Assembly (NCBI RefSeq): GCF_964355755.1
Contig: NC_092677.1
Coordinates: forward strand, 18,446,101-18,510,100
Direction: 5' to 3'
DNA length: 64,000 nt
From: Antedon mediterranea
Taxonomy: Eukaryota > Echinodermata > Crinoidea > Comatulida > Antedonidae
Positions within the stretch are counted from its first letter, which is position 1. Every line of letters begins with the position of its first letter. Shown one piece after another: positions 1 through 11,335 of this stretch. The notes beneath the pieces were generated by a model. The model did no database searches, was not told the DNA's origin, and saw only the letters and a program-made list of their open reading frames with translations. The translations under genes and the position numbers were made by a program.

Positions 1-399
1 TTGTTCAGAAAATTGATCGACTTTTTAAAATTCAGACATTATATATTTAATGTCCAATTTGCCAGTCCGCTTTTAACCTTTTCAATTTCTTTGAAGGTCC
101 CTTATAAGAAATTACAACAAACATCAAACCAACTGTTATATTCCCATCTTATTCGCGATGATGAGTAACGGAAATGAAATGTTTTTGATGAATTTAAATT
201 ACCTCTTAATTATGCAGTATAGAGATTTGCTTTTCAAAATAAACAAATTAATATAGCTCAATGTCGGTTTCATTTATTTGGTTGTGCACAATTGTATTTT
301 AAATGTTTGCAATGCATGTTTTTAAGGCTACTCTACCAAGTTTGGAATCACAGGAGCAGCCTTACAGACCGAAGATACAAGTAGTAAAAGAATACGTTA
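1..399. other. Unassigned AT-rich sequence
   Basis: No gene, repeat structure or RNA signature could be recognised here. Reading frames are short and broken on both strands. Confidence 0.4.
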
Positions 400-692
400 A
401 AAATACCACTCCTAAAAAAGAGTGGTTTCCTTTCACTCTTTTATGAGTTGATTATTTTCACTCTTTTTGAAAGAGTGGGTCACTTTCACTCTTTTATGAG
501 TGGATTATTTCCACTCTTGTTAAAAGAGTGAATTAAAATGTTCACTCTTTTTAGAGTTGGTTTCACTCATTTTAGAGTGATTTGGTGACCACTCTTTTTT
601 TCACTCCAAAACGAGTTGTCCCTCAGTTAACTCTTTGAAAGAGTGGAAGTTCACTCTAGTTTGAGTGGTTTCTCACTCTTTTACATTAAGAG
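400..692. repeat. Cluster of short inverted CACTCTTT / AAAGAGTG motifs
   Basis: About 290 bases are built from many copies of CACTCTTT and its reverse complement AAAGAGTG, with spacers of a few to about twenty bases. Neighbouring copies can pair into small hairpins. The layout is not a simple tandem repeat because spacer length and order vary. It lies just before a degraded LINE reverse-transcriptase segment and may be a diverged satellite or part of that element. Function unknown. Confidence 0.6.
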
Positions 693-1460
693 AGTACACA
701 TACCTCTCCTTTTCCTCATCTACATCAATGATATCCAACAAGTCTCAAATTAATTTTCTTATGTTCTTTTTGCCGACGATTCCAATATTTCATTCCGACT
801 TAAAAAAATTAGCCTAATTTAAACTTTTAATTCCGAAATTCACCACGTCTAAAGCTGGTTCAAAACTAAAAAACTCTCATTAAATATTGATAAAACTAAC
901 TTTATTCACTTCTCAAATAGTAACAAATCTAAAGAAAACCTTATCGAAATCTTCATAGACAATGTTTGAATTAAACAAGTTGATCATACTCAATTCCTCG
1001 GAGTGTCAATGACGACAAACTGAACTGGAAACGTCACATTAACACAATCTCTCAATCTATCTGGTAACAAACTAAAATTCACTTTCCCACAACACATCTT
1101 ACTTTCCCTTTATAACACCTTTATCATACCACATCTTAATTATTGTAACATTGAGTGGGCTGTCACACATTCCAAATACCTTGTCCATGGACTTCACAGA
1201 AACAACAAGACTTGACTATATGAATTATGAAGGCGATCCGTATCTGTACCCATTTCAAACACCTCACACGTTCCAAACCCCTTTTCTACAAAGTAAAAAC
1301 TCTTAACATCTTCGACATAAATAAATTGCAGACTGCTTTGTTCATACACAAATTTAGTAATGAGTAAAACTTCCTATGACATTTAATCGATTCTTTACAA
1401 AAAAACAACGAAGTTCACAATTATAACACCCGTTAAAACCCGTATCCAAAATCAAATTGA
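693..1460 (+). pseudogene. Degenerate LINE reverse transcriptase, C-terminal half
   Basis: Conceptual translation in shifting frames gives the RT landmarks LIYINDI and, about twenty residues later, FADDS (the RT active-site box, usually FADDT). A DDKLNWKRHI segment of the type LINE proteins carry after the active site follows, then a stretch like IPHLNYC. Stops and frameshifts interrupt every frame, so this is a dead copy. The clade (CR1, L2, Jockey or Rex-like) cannot be settled by eye. Confidence 0.7.
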
Positions 1461-1626
1461 AATAAAATTATAACACCTGTTATTAAACAATAATTTAAAT
1501 AATAATTGTATTTTTAAATATAATTTAAAAACAATCCACTGTTTAAATACTATTTAGCAATGCAAAATATAGTTTTATTACCATGCCATCAAAATTGTTT
1601 ATTTACTATAATTGTTATATTGCCAC

Positions 1627-1634
1627 TATATAAA
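1627..1634 (+). promoter_or_regulatory. TATA box upstream of a candidate first exon
   Basis: TATATAAA lies about 64 bases before an ATG at 1698, leaving room for a start site near 1657-1660 and a short 5' leader. The ATG opens a 14-nt exon with a good splice donor. The combination suggests a real core promoter; its use is inferred. Confidence 0.4.
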
Positions 1635-1697
1635 CTGTAGCAGCACCATTGAATCTAACTCATCGTTCTCTATTTCATTTTAAACATTGTTGTTATC

Positions 1698-1711
1698 ATG
1701 GCATCTACACG
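1698..1711 (+). CDS. Candidate alternative first coding exon (A) of the secreted EGF gene
   Basis: ATGGCATCTACACG is followed directly by the donor gtacgt. The exon encodes MAST plus two bases of the next codon, so it is phase 2. Joined to the acceptor at 12,873/12,874 it reads in frame through an Arg-Arg pair into the ATG of the signal-peptide exon. A TATA box lies 64 bases upstream. A second 14-nt ATG exon of the same phase is at 10,186. Either one, or neither, may be used, since the signal-peptide exon has its own ATG. Confidence 0.35.
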
Positions 1712-2756
1712 GTACGTAGGCCTATGCTGTTTTTTTATACTAATACATTATTTACTTTACTAATCGCTGTAGAATGATTTCTCCGATCTACTGTTTTTAG
1801 TTTTTTTATTATAAGTAATAGGTGTTTTGGTTAGCAACTAGTAAACTAGGAAATTTGAAGAGAAATTCATTGGCAAGGAATCACGTAAGAAAATTTAGTA
1901 AACATCCATTAATCTGATCGTATCGTCACTTTTTTTTTATCAAAGCATCGCATCTCAACACGAACATGATTTTACAAGAGGACACAAAAACGTTTATGTT
2001 TTTGTTTTTGTAATTTGTCAATTAATAATCAAATTGTAATGAATGAATTGAAAAAAAATACAACATATTTAATAAACTGTTAGACAAAATAATAATAAAT
2101 GTAGGTATAAAATGATTGTTTATTTTACATTAATTAAATTGAGGTTTTAAAAAGGTTAAAACACGAGACAATTTAATAGAATAGCGACAATAATATACAG
2201 TAGGGCATACAATGTTGTAAGCTTTGAAATGGATATGATTGGAAGTATATCGAAATTACTATTTGACATCATTTTTCTGATTAGACCTTGGGACGGAACT
2301 ACACAAGGCCATATACATGGCTGCAGTCGCGTGCTCAGCTCCAATTATTGTTTACCGACCAAGCGACCGACCGACCCACCAACCGACCGACACGCGTTGC
2401 ACAAGACTGAAAATGTGTTTAAATAATACAATAACTTTTAATTAGTGTCAATATATTTTATTAGTAATGTATTGTATAAAAGCTTGTTTTCCACTATTCT
2501 ATTCAATGTTTCGCAAAGAAAGAAAGAAAGAAAGATTCGCTCTACATTTTCCACTGTAGGAGCGATAGCTGTGATTTTCATTTACATGGCGTCGTGTTTC
2601 TGCTATGAGCAGAGCCATATATATAAAGAGTTACGATATTGGATTATAGTCACGTGATATGCAGATCAAATTGTGTCAAACTTGTCTCCATTAATGCATG
2701 TAAAATATAGGAGCAACAAAATACTTTCAACTTTTTCTTATATTAAAAAAAATGTA
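1712..2756. other. Intron or intergenic sequence with dispersed-repeat fragments
   Basis: No coding region was recognised. A (GAAA)n microsatellite lies near 2515-2535. A run of CCGACCGA-type repeats near 2359-2394, next to a segment reading GGCTGCAGTCGCGTGCTC, recurs inverted near 19,681-19,740. A segment around 2610-2640 (ATATATAAAGAGTTACGA) recurs inverted near 6960-7000. Confidence 0.5.
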
Positions 2757-3356
2757 ATTTCACATTTTACGATGAAATATCGACGTGCACAGCGTACAGA
2801 AGTACTTGCGGCAAAGAATATTGCGCGCGCGTGCGCTAGTACATTATAAAGTTCGTTTGATTGATTTTGGAACGAAACATCCCATAACTACGTCCTATTA
2901 ATAACAATAACAATATTTTCAATTCATGATGCATGCTTTGATGACTAAATAAATAATAAAGTGTTGTGGATATATTTGTTAATATGCTGAAAAGGGTATA
3001 AACAATATTAAAATAATAAAGGCAAATTATTATAAACTAGATGGTACGCTCGCGAAATTTCACATTTTACGGTGAAATATCGACGTGCACAGCGTACAGA
3101 AGTACTTGCGGCAAAGAATATTGCGCGCGCGTGCGCTAGTACATTATAAAGTTCGTTTGATTGATTTTGGAACGAAACATCCCATAACTACGTCCTATTA
3201 ATAACAATGACAATATTTTCAATTCATGATGCATGCTTTGATGACTAAATAAATAATAAAGTGTTCTGGATATATTTGTTAATATGCTGAAAAGGGTATA
3301 AACAATATTAAAATAATAAAGGCAAATTATTATAAACTAGATATGGTACGCTCGCT
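2757..3356. repeat. Direct tandem duplication, two 300-bp units
   Basis: The sequence starting ATTTCACATTTTAC at 2757 starts again exactly 300 bases later at 3057. Only about three substitutions were seen by eye across the unit (for example ACGATG versus ACGGTG), so the duplication is recent. The first unit ends with about 18 bases of the Helitron terminus (CTAGATGGTACGCTCGCG). The second runs into the complete terminus of Helitron copy A at 3337, so the breakpoint lies inside the Helitron hairpin. Confidence 0.85.
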
Positions 3357-4665
3357 TCGCTCGCGTACCATCTAGGTCGTGCCCACAGATGGTTCTCGAA
3401 TACACAGTAATTTCAGCGTAACAAAACTGGCGATTTCAAATGTACGTACCGCAGGACTATAATACATTGTCGTTTACAGAAACGAATAATTAGACACGAT
3501 GATTTATGTAGTAAACTAAAATTAGCACCCTGGGAATTACTTCCGAAGAAGAAACTTATCACAAAATGAGTCCAAATTTTTGATTTGGACTCATTTAAAG
3601 AAACCCAATTTGTGTTTTGTATGTAACATTAGGGTTGAGGGATGGAAAAGCGGATAGGTACAAAGAGAAACAATTTTTAAATATATTCTTTATCCACTCA
3701 GTAACGAACTATTTTTTTCATGTTTTATAGGCCTATAAATAATATACCTCTAAATACAGTAAAACATTTGCGATTTAATACTTTGTTAAAACTGTCACTG
3801 TCATAATCAATCGAAATATTAAAGTACATGTCACGATACACCACTACGACGTTTATATTTTTGGTAATTATTAATTAATACAAACGTTGAGAAGGAACTG
3901 TTACTATAAAGTTTATTTGTATATAATAATGTGTTTATATATATCTAACAGTAGAGCCTATCCACAATCTAAGTAATACAGTTTATTTGTATATACTTTA
4001 TATTACATCTAACAGTACGAACATTCACAGTAAGAAATGTTCGATTCAAATGAGGACCAAAAATAGTTAATAGGCATTTACAGTATTGTCAAAGTATTGC
4101 AAGTTTATTCTCAAAGGGCCCATATATTTACCTACCGTATGTGTTAATCCAAGGGTTCATAAATGTACCTACTTGTGTTAAACCAACTGGCAGACTGAGA
4201 GATTGGGATGTTCCATTCATCGAAATTAATACATTTGTATAATCGTATATTAAATCTGTCAAAATAGTATTTTTTTAAGAAAATCGGCCTGTCTTCAACA
4301 TTATGAGGCTGTACTCTAGCTGTTCAACCGGTTTTCAGCTATTAAAAACAATTATCGTAGGAGGAGATAGGAAAATGCGAAGCCTCATCGCATTTTTGTG
4401 GCGGTTATTTTTCAAGATGGACATCCATTAGACAGTGTATACCACGATCGGAAAACACCCCTATTTGGGGCAAATCGTTGAACCTAAATTCGTTTTAATC
4501 GTCAATAACTTATTATCTAACTTAATTTAATTAGTAAACAGGGTTACATCAGGTGGTTAAAATCAGTACCGAAAGTACGAACCAACTTTATATACCATCG
4601 AGTACAAATTCTAAAAGTAAGGCGCGATTTACCGAATTTTGCCCTTACGTAAATTTATATATAGA
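3337..4665 (-). mobile_element. Non-autonomous Helitron, copy A (first of a tandem trio)
   Basis: On the minus strand the element begins TCTATATATAAATTTACG at 4665 and ends in a GC-rich hairpin closed by CTAG at 3337. The TC start and CTAG end are Helitron hallmarks, and host A/T flanks are met at the outer ends of the trio. No coding capacity is visible, so mobilisation would depend on a Rep/helicase supplied elsewhere. Copy B abuts it with no base between. Confidence 0.8.
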
Positions 4666-5143
4666 CTAGATGGTACGCTCGTTTCGCTCGCGTACCATCT
4701 AGGTCGTGTCCACAGATGGTTCTCGAATACACAGTAATTTCAGCGTAAAAAAACTGGCGATTTCAAATGTACGTACCGCAGGACTATAAATACATTGTCA
4801 GAAATGAATAAATAGACACGATGATTAATGTAGTCAACAAAAATTAGCACACTGGGAATTAGGCCTACTTCCGAAGGAGAAACTTGTCTTAAAATGAGTC
4901 CAACAAAATAAAACTGTCCCTGTTATAGTCGATTGAAATAGTAAAGTACATGTACACCACTACAACGTATTCGTTTTAATCGTCATTAACTAATTATCGA
5001 ACTCAATTTAATTAGTAAACAGGGTTACATCAGGTGGTTAAAATCAGTACCGAAAGTACGAACCAACTTTATATACCATCGAGTAAACATTCTAGAAATT
5101 ACGCGCGATTTACCGAATTTTGCCCTTACGTAAATTGATATAA
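4666..5143 (-). mobile_element. Non-autonomous Helitron, copy B (internally deleted)
   Basis: The CTAG hairpin end (4666) and the opposite end region with TACCGAATTTTGCCCTTACG are both kept, but about 0.9 kb of the interior is missing compared with copies C and F. Its 5' terminus reads TTATATC rather than TCTATAT, so that end has mutated. Copies A and C abut it directly. Confidence 0.75.
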
Positions 5144-6607
5144 CTAGATGGTACGCTCGCTTCGCTCGCGTACCATCTAGATCGTGCCCACAGATGGTTC
5201 TCGAATACTAATAATGTCAGCGTTAAAAAACTGGCGATTTCAAATGTACGTACCGCAGGACAATAATACATGTCGTTTACAGGAACGAATAAATAGACAC
5301 TGTGATTTATGTACTCAACTAAAATTAGCACCCTGGGAATTACTTCCGAAAAAGAAACTTGTCACAAAATGAGACCAATTGTTTAAGTCAAATTTAAACA
5401 AACTTAATTTGTGTTTTATATGTAACATTATGGTTGAGGGATGGGGAAGAGGATGGTGCAAAGAGGAACAGTTTTTAAATATATTCTTTATCTATTTATT
5501 CTTTATTTATTTAGTAACGAAATATTAATTGTTTTCATGTTTTACAAATAATATACCACTAGACACAGTAAAACATTGCGATGTAATACATTTTTTAAAC
5601 TATCACCGTCCTAGTCGATTGAAAAGTACAGTACGTGTAACGACACATCACTACGACGTGTATATGTTTATAATGTATAACAATTTGTGAAAACCACCTC
5701 TATTCGGGGCAAATCATAAATTCGATTTAATCTTCAATAAATATTAAATTATCTAACTCAACTTAATTAGTAGGCCTAATGGTTTTCAATTGTTTCTTAG
5801 AGCTAATTCATACTTAAGTTGATTCCTACCCTACCCACCAAAGTTGTTCTGCGTTTAGGGCATGTGATGCACTGTAGGCCTATCCTCTACTGGCTTTACA
5901 ACGCTACTCATGCCAGTGAGGGAAGTAGGGTGTTGATGTGGGTGGTTTAACTGCAATAATAAAGATTTTTTGTACATAAATATACTGCGACTGAAAACGC
6001 TAGCTTATTATCCTTTTAAAAAAAATTATATCCAACTTCTGCAGCACAGATTGAAAAAAAAATGGATCGAATTTCTGTAATGAGTATACAGTACTTTCCT
6101 TTACGACGCCTGAGGGAATAGAAACTTGTGGAACGACACAGAGATTGGAATGTTCCATTCTTCGCAAATCAATACATTTGTATAAACGTATATTAAATCT
6201 ATAAAAATAGTATTTTTTAAAGAAAATCGGCCTGTCTTCAACATTATGATACTGTACTCGAGCTGTTCAACCGGTTTTCAGCTATTAAAAACAATTATCG
6301 TAGGAGGAGATAGGAAAATGCGAAGCCTCCTCGCATTTTTGTGGCGGGTATTTTTCAAGATGGACATCCATTAGACAGTGTATACCACGATCGGAAAACA
6401 CCCCTATTTGGGGCAAATCGTTGAACCTAAATTCGTTTTAATCGTCAATAACTAATTATCTAACTTAATTTAATTAGTAAACAGGGTTACATCAGGTGGT
6501 TAAAATCAGTACCGAAAGTACGAACCAACTTTATAACCATCGAGTAAAAATTCTAAAAGTAAGGCGCGATTTACCGAATTTTGCCCTTACGTAAATTTAT
6601 ATATAGA
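5144..6607 (-). mobile_element. Non-autonomous Helitron, copy C (full length, third of trio)
   Basis: This copy is 1464 bp long, with the hairpin and CTAG at 5144 and the TC terminus at 6607. The base after 6607 is T, so on the element strand the host base before TC is A, as expected for insertion between A and T. It matches copy F along its length. No protein-coding frame is present. Confidence 0.8.
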
Positions 6608-7683
6608 TAGATGAAATGATGAACGAGTCTCTGAAAGTTGGTGTCAAAAACACACAGAGAGCCATATACTGTATAAAAAGAGGGGTGAATTTGTGTGTTT
6701 TTTGTATTGGTTCATGCTTTGATGTATCCTGACTTGCATGTAGGCCCTAACAGTTATTCTTTTGTTATTATAGACACAATATATATACGTTACCAAAATA
6801 ATACCATTAATAAAATTAATTACTAAAATAAAAACGGAATATAAGCGTTATTTCATTGACAACAAAATCTAAGAATAATGCATGAACTACAGGAAAACGC
6901 TATACAAAATAGACGCGCGCGCCCTCAGTGTGCGAATTCTTTGACACAAAAATGGCTTCTAATTTTCAATGTCGTAACTCTTTATATATATGGCTCTGGC
7001 TATGATTGCTCATGAACGACGTCATGACTTGTTTCCTGAGCTCACATTGGTTGCGCAATTGTTCGCGCTTCACAAAATGTACCCAGTGTACTTGAATTCG
7101 TTGCAAAAAAAAAAATAATAATAAGCATGCGTATACGCTGGGGCTATAGCTTTAGATTCGTGAAAATGAATTTCCCTTTACTACCCCAAAGGATGACTCT
7201 ATGTCAATTTTATAATGTTTCACATTGCGTACGTGAGACGTATGATTCCTCACTATTCTTTTTTTTTATAATTTTTTCTGGGAGCCTAGGCGTAAAGTTT
7301 TTTAACTTATATAGGCCTTAGGGTTCCTTCCATACATACTAAGTTTTTATTGGTTATATCGTACGTGTTTATATAATTAATATTTTAATTATTATTTTAT
7401 GTATTTTTAATATATGTGTGGAGAACATTTTATTGAATATTGAATAAACGAATCAATCAATTTAATATAAAAATTTGCAGGCATACACAATAGTAACAGA
7501 TTTATGTTATAATATTATTTATGTTATAATATTATTAGTATTATTATAGTAGTTAATAATTGATTTACATTTTGTTATACTGAAAAGATATGAAAATGTA
7601 ACGACAAATATTTAGTCTGGTTTATTGATAATTGATTACTCTTTGATATGAATGTGATATCAGCATGTATCTTGATTATTTAG
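6608..7683. other. Intergenic or intronic sequence
   Basis: No gene was recognised. Around 6950-7000 lies an inverted copy of a dispersed segment seen near 2610-2640. A polyA-like AAAAAAAAAATAATAATAA run is at about 7107. The remainder is AT-rich without open frames. Confidence 0.4.
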
Positions 7684-8813
7684 ACCCTGTTTACTAATTA
7701 AATTGAGTTAGATAATTAGTTATTGACAATTAAAAAGAATTTAGGTTCAACGATTTGCCCCAAATAGGGGTGTTTTCCGATCGTGGTATACACTGTTTAT
7801 TCCATGTCCATTGTAAAAATACCCGCATACCATAATACGAGGATGCTTCGCATTTTCTTATCTCCTCCTACAATAATTGTTTTTAATAGTTGAAAACCGG
7901 TTGAAGAGCTCAAGTACAACATCATAATGTTGAAGACAGGCCGATTTTCTTTAAAAAATACTATACTATTTTGATAGATTTAATATACGTTTATACAAAT
8001 GTATTGATTTGCAATGAATGGAACATTCCAACTTATTTGGTTTAACCATACTTGCATACTTTAACAGAAGTAGGTAAATGTATGGACCCTTGGATAATAA
8101 ACATAACTAGTATTAATGCTATACAATACTGCAAATAGGTATTAACCACTTTTGATCGCCATTTGAATCAAAAGTGTGTTGGTACTGTTAGATATAATAT
8201 AAACAAGTATACTAATAAACGTTATCACTGTGAGTGTGGGTAGGCCCTACTGTTAGATTATAAACACATAATAATATAATACTTTATTACTGACAGTTGC
8301 TTCTCAGCGTTTGTATTAATTAATAATTACAAAAATATAAACGTAGTAGTGGTCTTTAAATGTACGTACTTTACTATTTCAATCGACTATGAGACAGTGA
8401 CAGTTTTAACAAAATATCGGTAATGTTTTACTCTATTTAGTGGTATATTAATTATAGGCCTATAAAAAAAATATTTTGTTACTGGGTGGATATAAAGAAA
8501 TATAAAGAATAATTTAATAATTATATAGAATATATTAAAAATTGTTCCTCTTTGTACCTATCCTCATCCCCAACCCTCAACTCTAATGTTAGATTCAAAA
8601 CACAAATTGGGTTTGTTTAAATGAATCCAAATAAAAAATTTGGACTCATTTTGTGACAATTTTCTAGGTGCTAATTTTGGTTGACTACAGGTAAATCATT
8701 GTGTCTATTTATTTGTTTCTGTAAACGACATTGTTTTATAGTCCTGCCGTACGTACATTTGAAATCGCCAGGTTTTTTACGCTGAAATTACTATGTATTC
8801 GAGAACCATCTAG
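7684..8813 (+). mobile_element. Non-autonomous Helitron, copy D (5' truncated, hairpin lost)
   Basis: This plus-oriented copy begins inside the family sequence at CCCTGTTTACTAATT, so roughly the first 140 bases are missing. It ends CGAGAACCATCTAG followed by T. In other copies the ACCATCT at this point is followed by about 50 bases containing the terminal hairpin and a second ACCATCTAG. Here the two ACCATCT copies are collapsed into one, removing the hairpin while keeping CTAG. Confidence 0.75.
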
Positions 8814-9088
8814 TAATAATAATTAATCTCATTTCACACACAATATAAAAATAAAAACCACACGTAAACAGCATTAACAATTCGTAGGCATTGTTTTATT
8901 TTATTATATTCGAATAATAACAATAATGATAATTGAAACTTTGCACATATAGAACTGTTTTTCTAAAGAATTGTTTTTAAACAGTTGTTTGTAGCTCACG
9001 TTTTATATGTAAATTAATACATTTCCTTAAACAGGTGTGTGTATATAATACATTGATCTCATTGCATACACTAACAATAAGCCACTTA

Positions 9089-10002
9089 CGCCCGTATTCT
9101 TAAACCGGACTTTAGTCGTAGTTCGAGCTAAAACTTTAAAAATAACGTCATTTTAATTCATAAACCGAACTTCAACTAAATCGCCGACTAAATCGAGACG
9201 GATTTTGATCGATTTTTTTTAGTCCTGGAGGGGGAAGGCTAAATGGTAGACTAAATGGTTTTTAAACGATGTTCATGAAAAACGTAACAGTCATTGAGTT
9301 GTTATATTGGCCAGATATTGAAGAATGAAATATCTATTTTTATATTAGCTTAATTAAATATACATTGGTATAAGTTATAATAATGAAAATCATCTTTATT
9401 TACAACCGTATACAAATTACTATATTATTTTCTTCGCGCAAGTCCGACTTGAACTACGTGACGCCATAGCGACAATGGCAGATACGGAAATTCACCACGC
9501 GATGAAATGTTTAGGGGGCCTAGCGCTTTCTTGTCACGCTATGAAGTGCGTGGTTCGTCGCGATCATACTTTGTTGGGGCCTAGAAAATATAAAAGTTAC
9601 CGTACCGCCATGGTTCCTATATATATTTTGAAGATTTTGTTTGTTGTTAATCAAATATACTTCACTGTTAAATAAATACTGATATTGTTCTAATAATTAA
9701 CGATTAAAATTATTTTTCATGTATATTATAGTCCTGATGCGTAAAAAGTGTTGTAAAAAAATGGAAAGTGATATTAATGCGCAAAATTTCGTCTGCTCCT
9801 CAAATACTCTCTTGTCATTGGTCAATGTTTAGCTTTTGTTACCCAGACGTGTGCACCTCGATTAAAAGCTCGACTTCATTAAGTCGAACTGCAAACTTCG
9901 ACTACTTCGTTTTTGAATCGAATTTGAAGTAATAGCTCGAACTACGACTTTTTCAAGTCGAACTTCGAACTACGACTAAAGTCCGGTTTAAGAATACGGG
10001 CG
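9089..10002. mobile_element. PIF/Harbinger-like MITE with TTA target duplication
   Basis: The 914-bp element has long terminal inverted repeats: CGCCCGTATTCTTAAACCGG at the left and its complement at the right, continuing through CTTTAGTCGTAGTTCGA with few mismatches. It is flanked on both sides by TTA (9086-9088 and 10003-10005). A TWA target duplication is typical of the PIF/Harbinger superfamily. No transposase is visible, so this is a non-autonomous copy. Confidence 0.75.
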
Positions 10003-10185
10003 TTAATGTAATTATTCTAAATAACATCAATGAGGAAAATTGCAAAATACATCATAAACATAATGTTTTAAACATGTGTTATTTCTTATGTTTATGTTAA
10101 TTTAACCTTTTATATTACATAAAATTGTCTTTCAAAATGATACACTAACCATTCGTACTTATACTAATTAATGTTCACTATCATC

Positions 10186-10199
10186 ATGGCTGCTAAACT
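10186..10199 (+). CDS. Candidate alternative first coding exon (B) of the secreted EGF gene
   Basis: ATGGCTGCTAAACT precedes a consensus donor gtaagt. Like the exon at 1698 it is 14 nt long and ends in phase 2. Spliced to the acceptor before 12,874 it reads MAAKL, then Arg, then the Met of the signal-peptide exon, in frame. It is 2.7 kb upstream of that exon and is the nearer of the two candidates. No clear TATA box was seen. Confidence 0.4.
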
Positions 10200-10212
10200 G
10201 TAAGTAATTTAC

Positions 10213-10600
10213 TATTATATAATACCTATATAAATTCCTGTCATTTGATTGGACGATTGTGGGTCACATTGCGTGCAATAGTATACAAATAATGAATGTT
10301 TATGAGTGCAATGGTACAAATAATGGCACGAGGTGAATGATGAAAGGTTATATCAACGAGGCAAAGCCGAGTTGATATAACCTTTCATCATTCACCAAGT
10401 GCCATTATTTGTACCATTACACGAATACAAAACATTCATTATTTGTTTTATATAACATCTAGACGTTTTTTTTTCGTACACAAAAATGTTTCAAAAAGTA
10501 CTATTTAACGATCGTTGAATAGTGCGTACTATTGCACGCCATGTGACCTACATTCGTCCAATCAAATGACAGGAATTTATATAGGTGTTATATAATATGC
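10213..10600. mobile_element. Foldback MITE with a long internal palindrome
   Basis: The outer arms read TATAAATTCCTGTCATTTGA at the left and TCAAATGACAGGAATTTATA at the right, continuing through a matched GTGACC / TTGCACG region. The centre is a near-perfect hairpin whose arms contain GAATGATGAAAGGTTATATC, around a short GAGGCAAAGCCGAG loop. A diverged relative of the central part lies at 12,105-12,330. Confidence 0.7.
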
Positions 10601-10670
10601 ACTATTAAACGATCGTTTAATAGTACTTTTTGAAACATTTTTGTGTACGAAAAAAAAAACGTCTCGCAGA
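10455..10670. repeat. Second inverted repeat overlapping the foldback MITE
   Basis: Arms of about 65 bases (around 10,462-10,525 and 10,599-10,664) carry CGTACACAAAAATGTTTC and its complement plus AACGATCGTT. The pair straddles the right end of the 10,213-10,600 foldback, so one element probably inserted into the other. Confidence 0.6.
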
Positions 10671-11031
10671 TGAAAAAAAATCTAGTACACAAATTATCCT
10701 ATGATATGGGTTCATATTGTTCATTTTTTTTTTTGCTGGTAGACACTGTGTATCAAGAGTGTGTATATATTTACATAGTTTCTAAATACTGTATATTCAT
10801 TTGTTCATATACTAATTGATATGCTAATTTAGTGTCCAAGGTTATGTATGTGAACTGAACTGAACTTTTATTGTATCTCTTTGAAATCAGAGGCACAGTC
10901 TCAATGAGATGTGCAACAAGTTTACAGTGAAAAATAATACATACACACTTAAATATAAATACAAAACAAGAAATTAGACATAAGAACAAAATTACTAAAA
11001 AAAAATAAAAAATTAAGAAAACTGAGACAGA
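10671..11031. other. Unassigned AT-rich sequence
   Basis: No gene or repeat structure was recognised beyond homopolymer runs. Confidence 0.3.
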
Positions 11032-11331
11032 TTAAATACTAAGAAAATGAATAAATGAAGTTTGAGAAGGAATTGTATTATATATATCATTTCGTGTGTT
11101 CCAAGCCATGGTCAGAAAAATTTTACAATGTTTGTCGAAAATAATACTTGCTAAATCGTATACATCATGGGTCAATTGATTTGGTGTAATTTTAAATTCA
11201 TTATGGATTTCAAGATCATCGAAGAATAAGTGGTATTTAAGATCTAGAGAGCTAGTAGTAAACAATTCCCAGAACATGGATAGATTATTGTCGTTTAGCT
11301 CATGTTTAAGGTTCATGAGTATTGGTTGCAT
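11032..11331 (-). pseudogene. LINE C-terminal fragment
   Basis: A 99-residue open frame on the minus strand carries the pattern D-x-Y-D-L-A-S-I-I-F-D-K-H-C-K followed by AWNTR. This matches the end of the LINE protein at 23,472-24,131, which has D-x-D-S-I-S-N-I-F-D-C-Y-C-K followed by AWAHR. It therefore looks like the 3' end of a related LINE. No upstream RT sequence is attached. Confidence 0.5.
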
Positions 11332-11335
11332 TTAA

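Noticed and set aside
2757-3356. CRISPR-like or regulatory tandem array
   Set aside because: Only two 300-bp units in a eukaryotic context; a simple tandem duplication explains it.
5110-5372. Short open frames over the Helitron ends, recurring at 15,039-15,287
   Set aside because: They recur only because the Helitron copies recur. They read through the hairpin and show no protein feature.
9475-9675. 66-codon open frame inside the 9.1-10.0 kb MITE
   Set aside because: Lies within a non-autonomous element and matches no transposase pattern.
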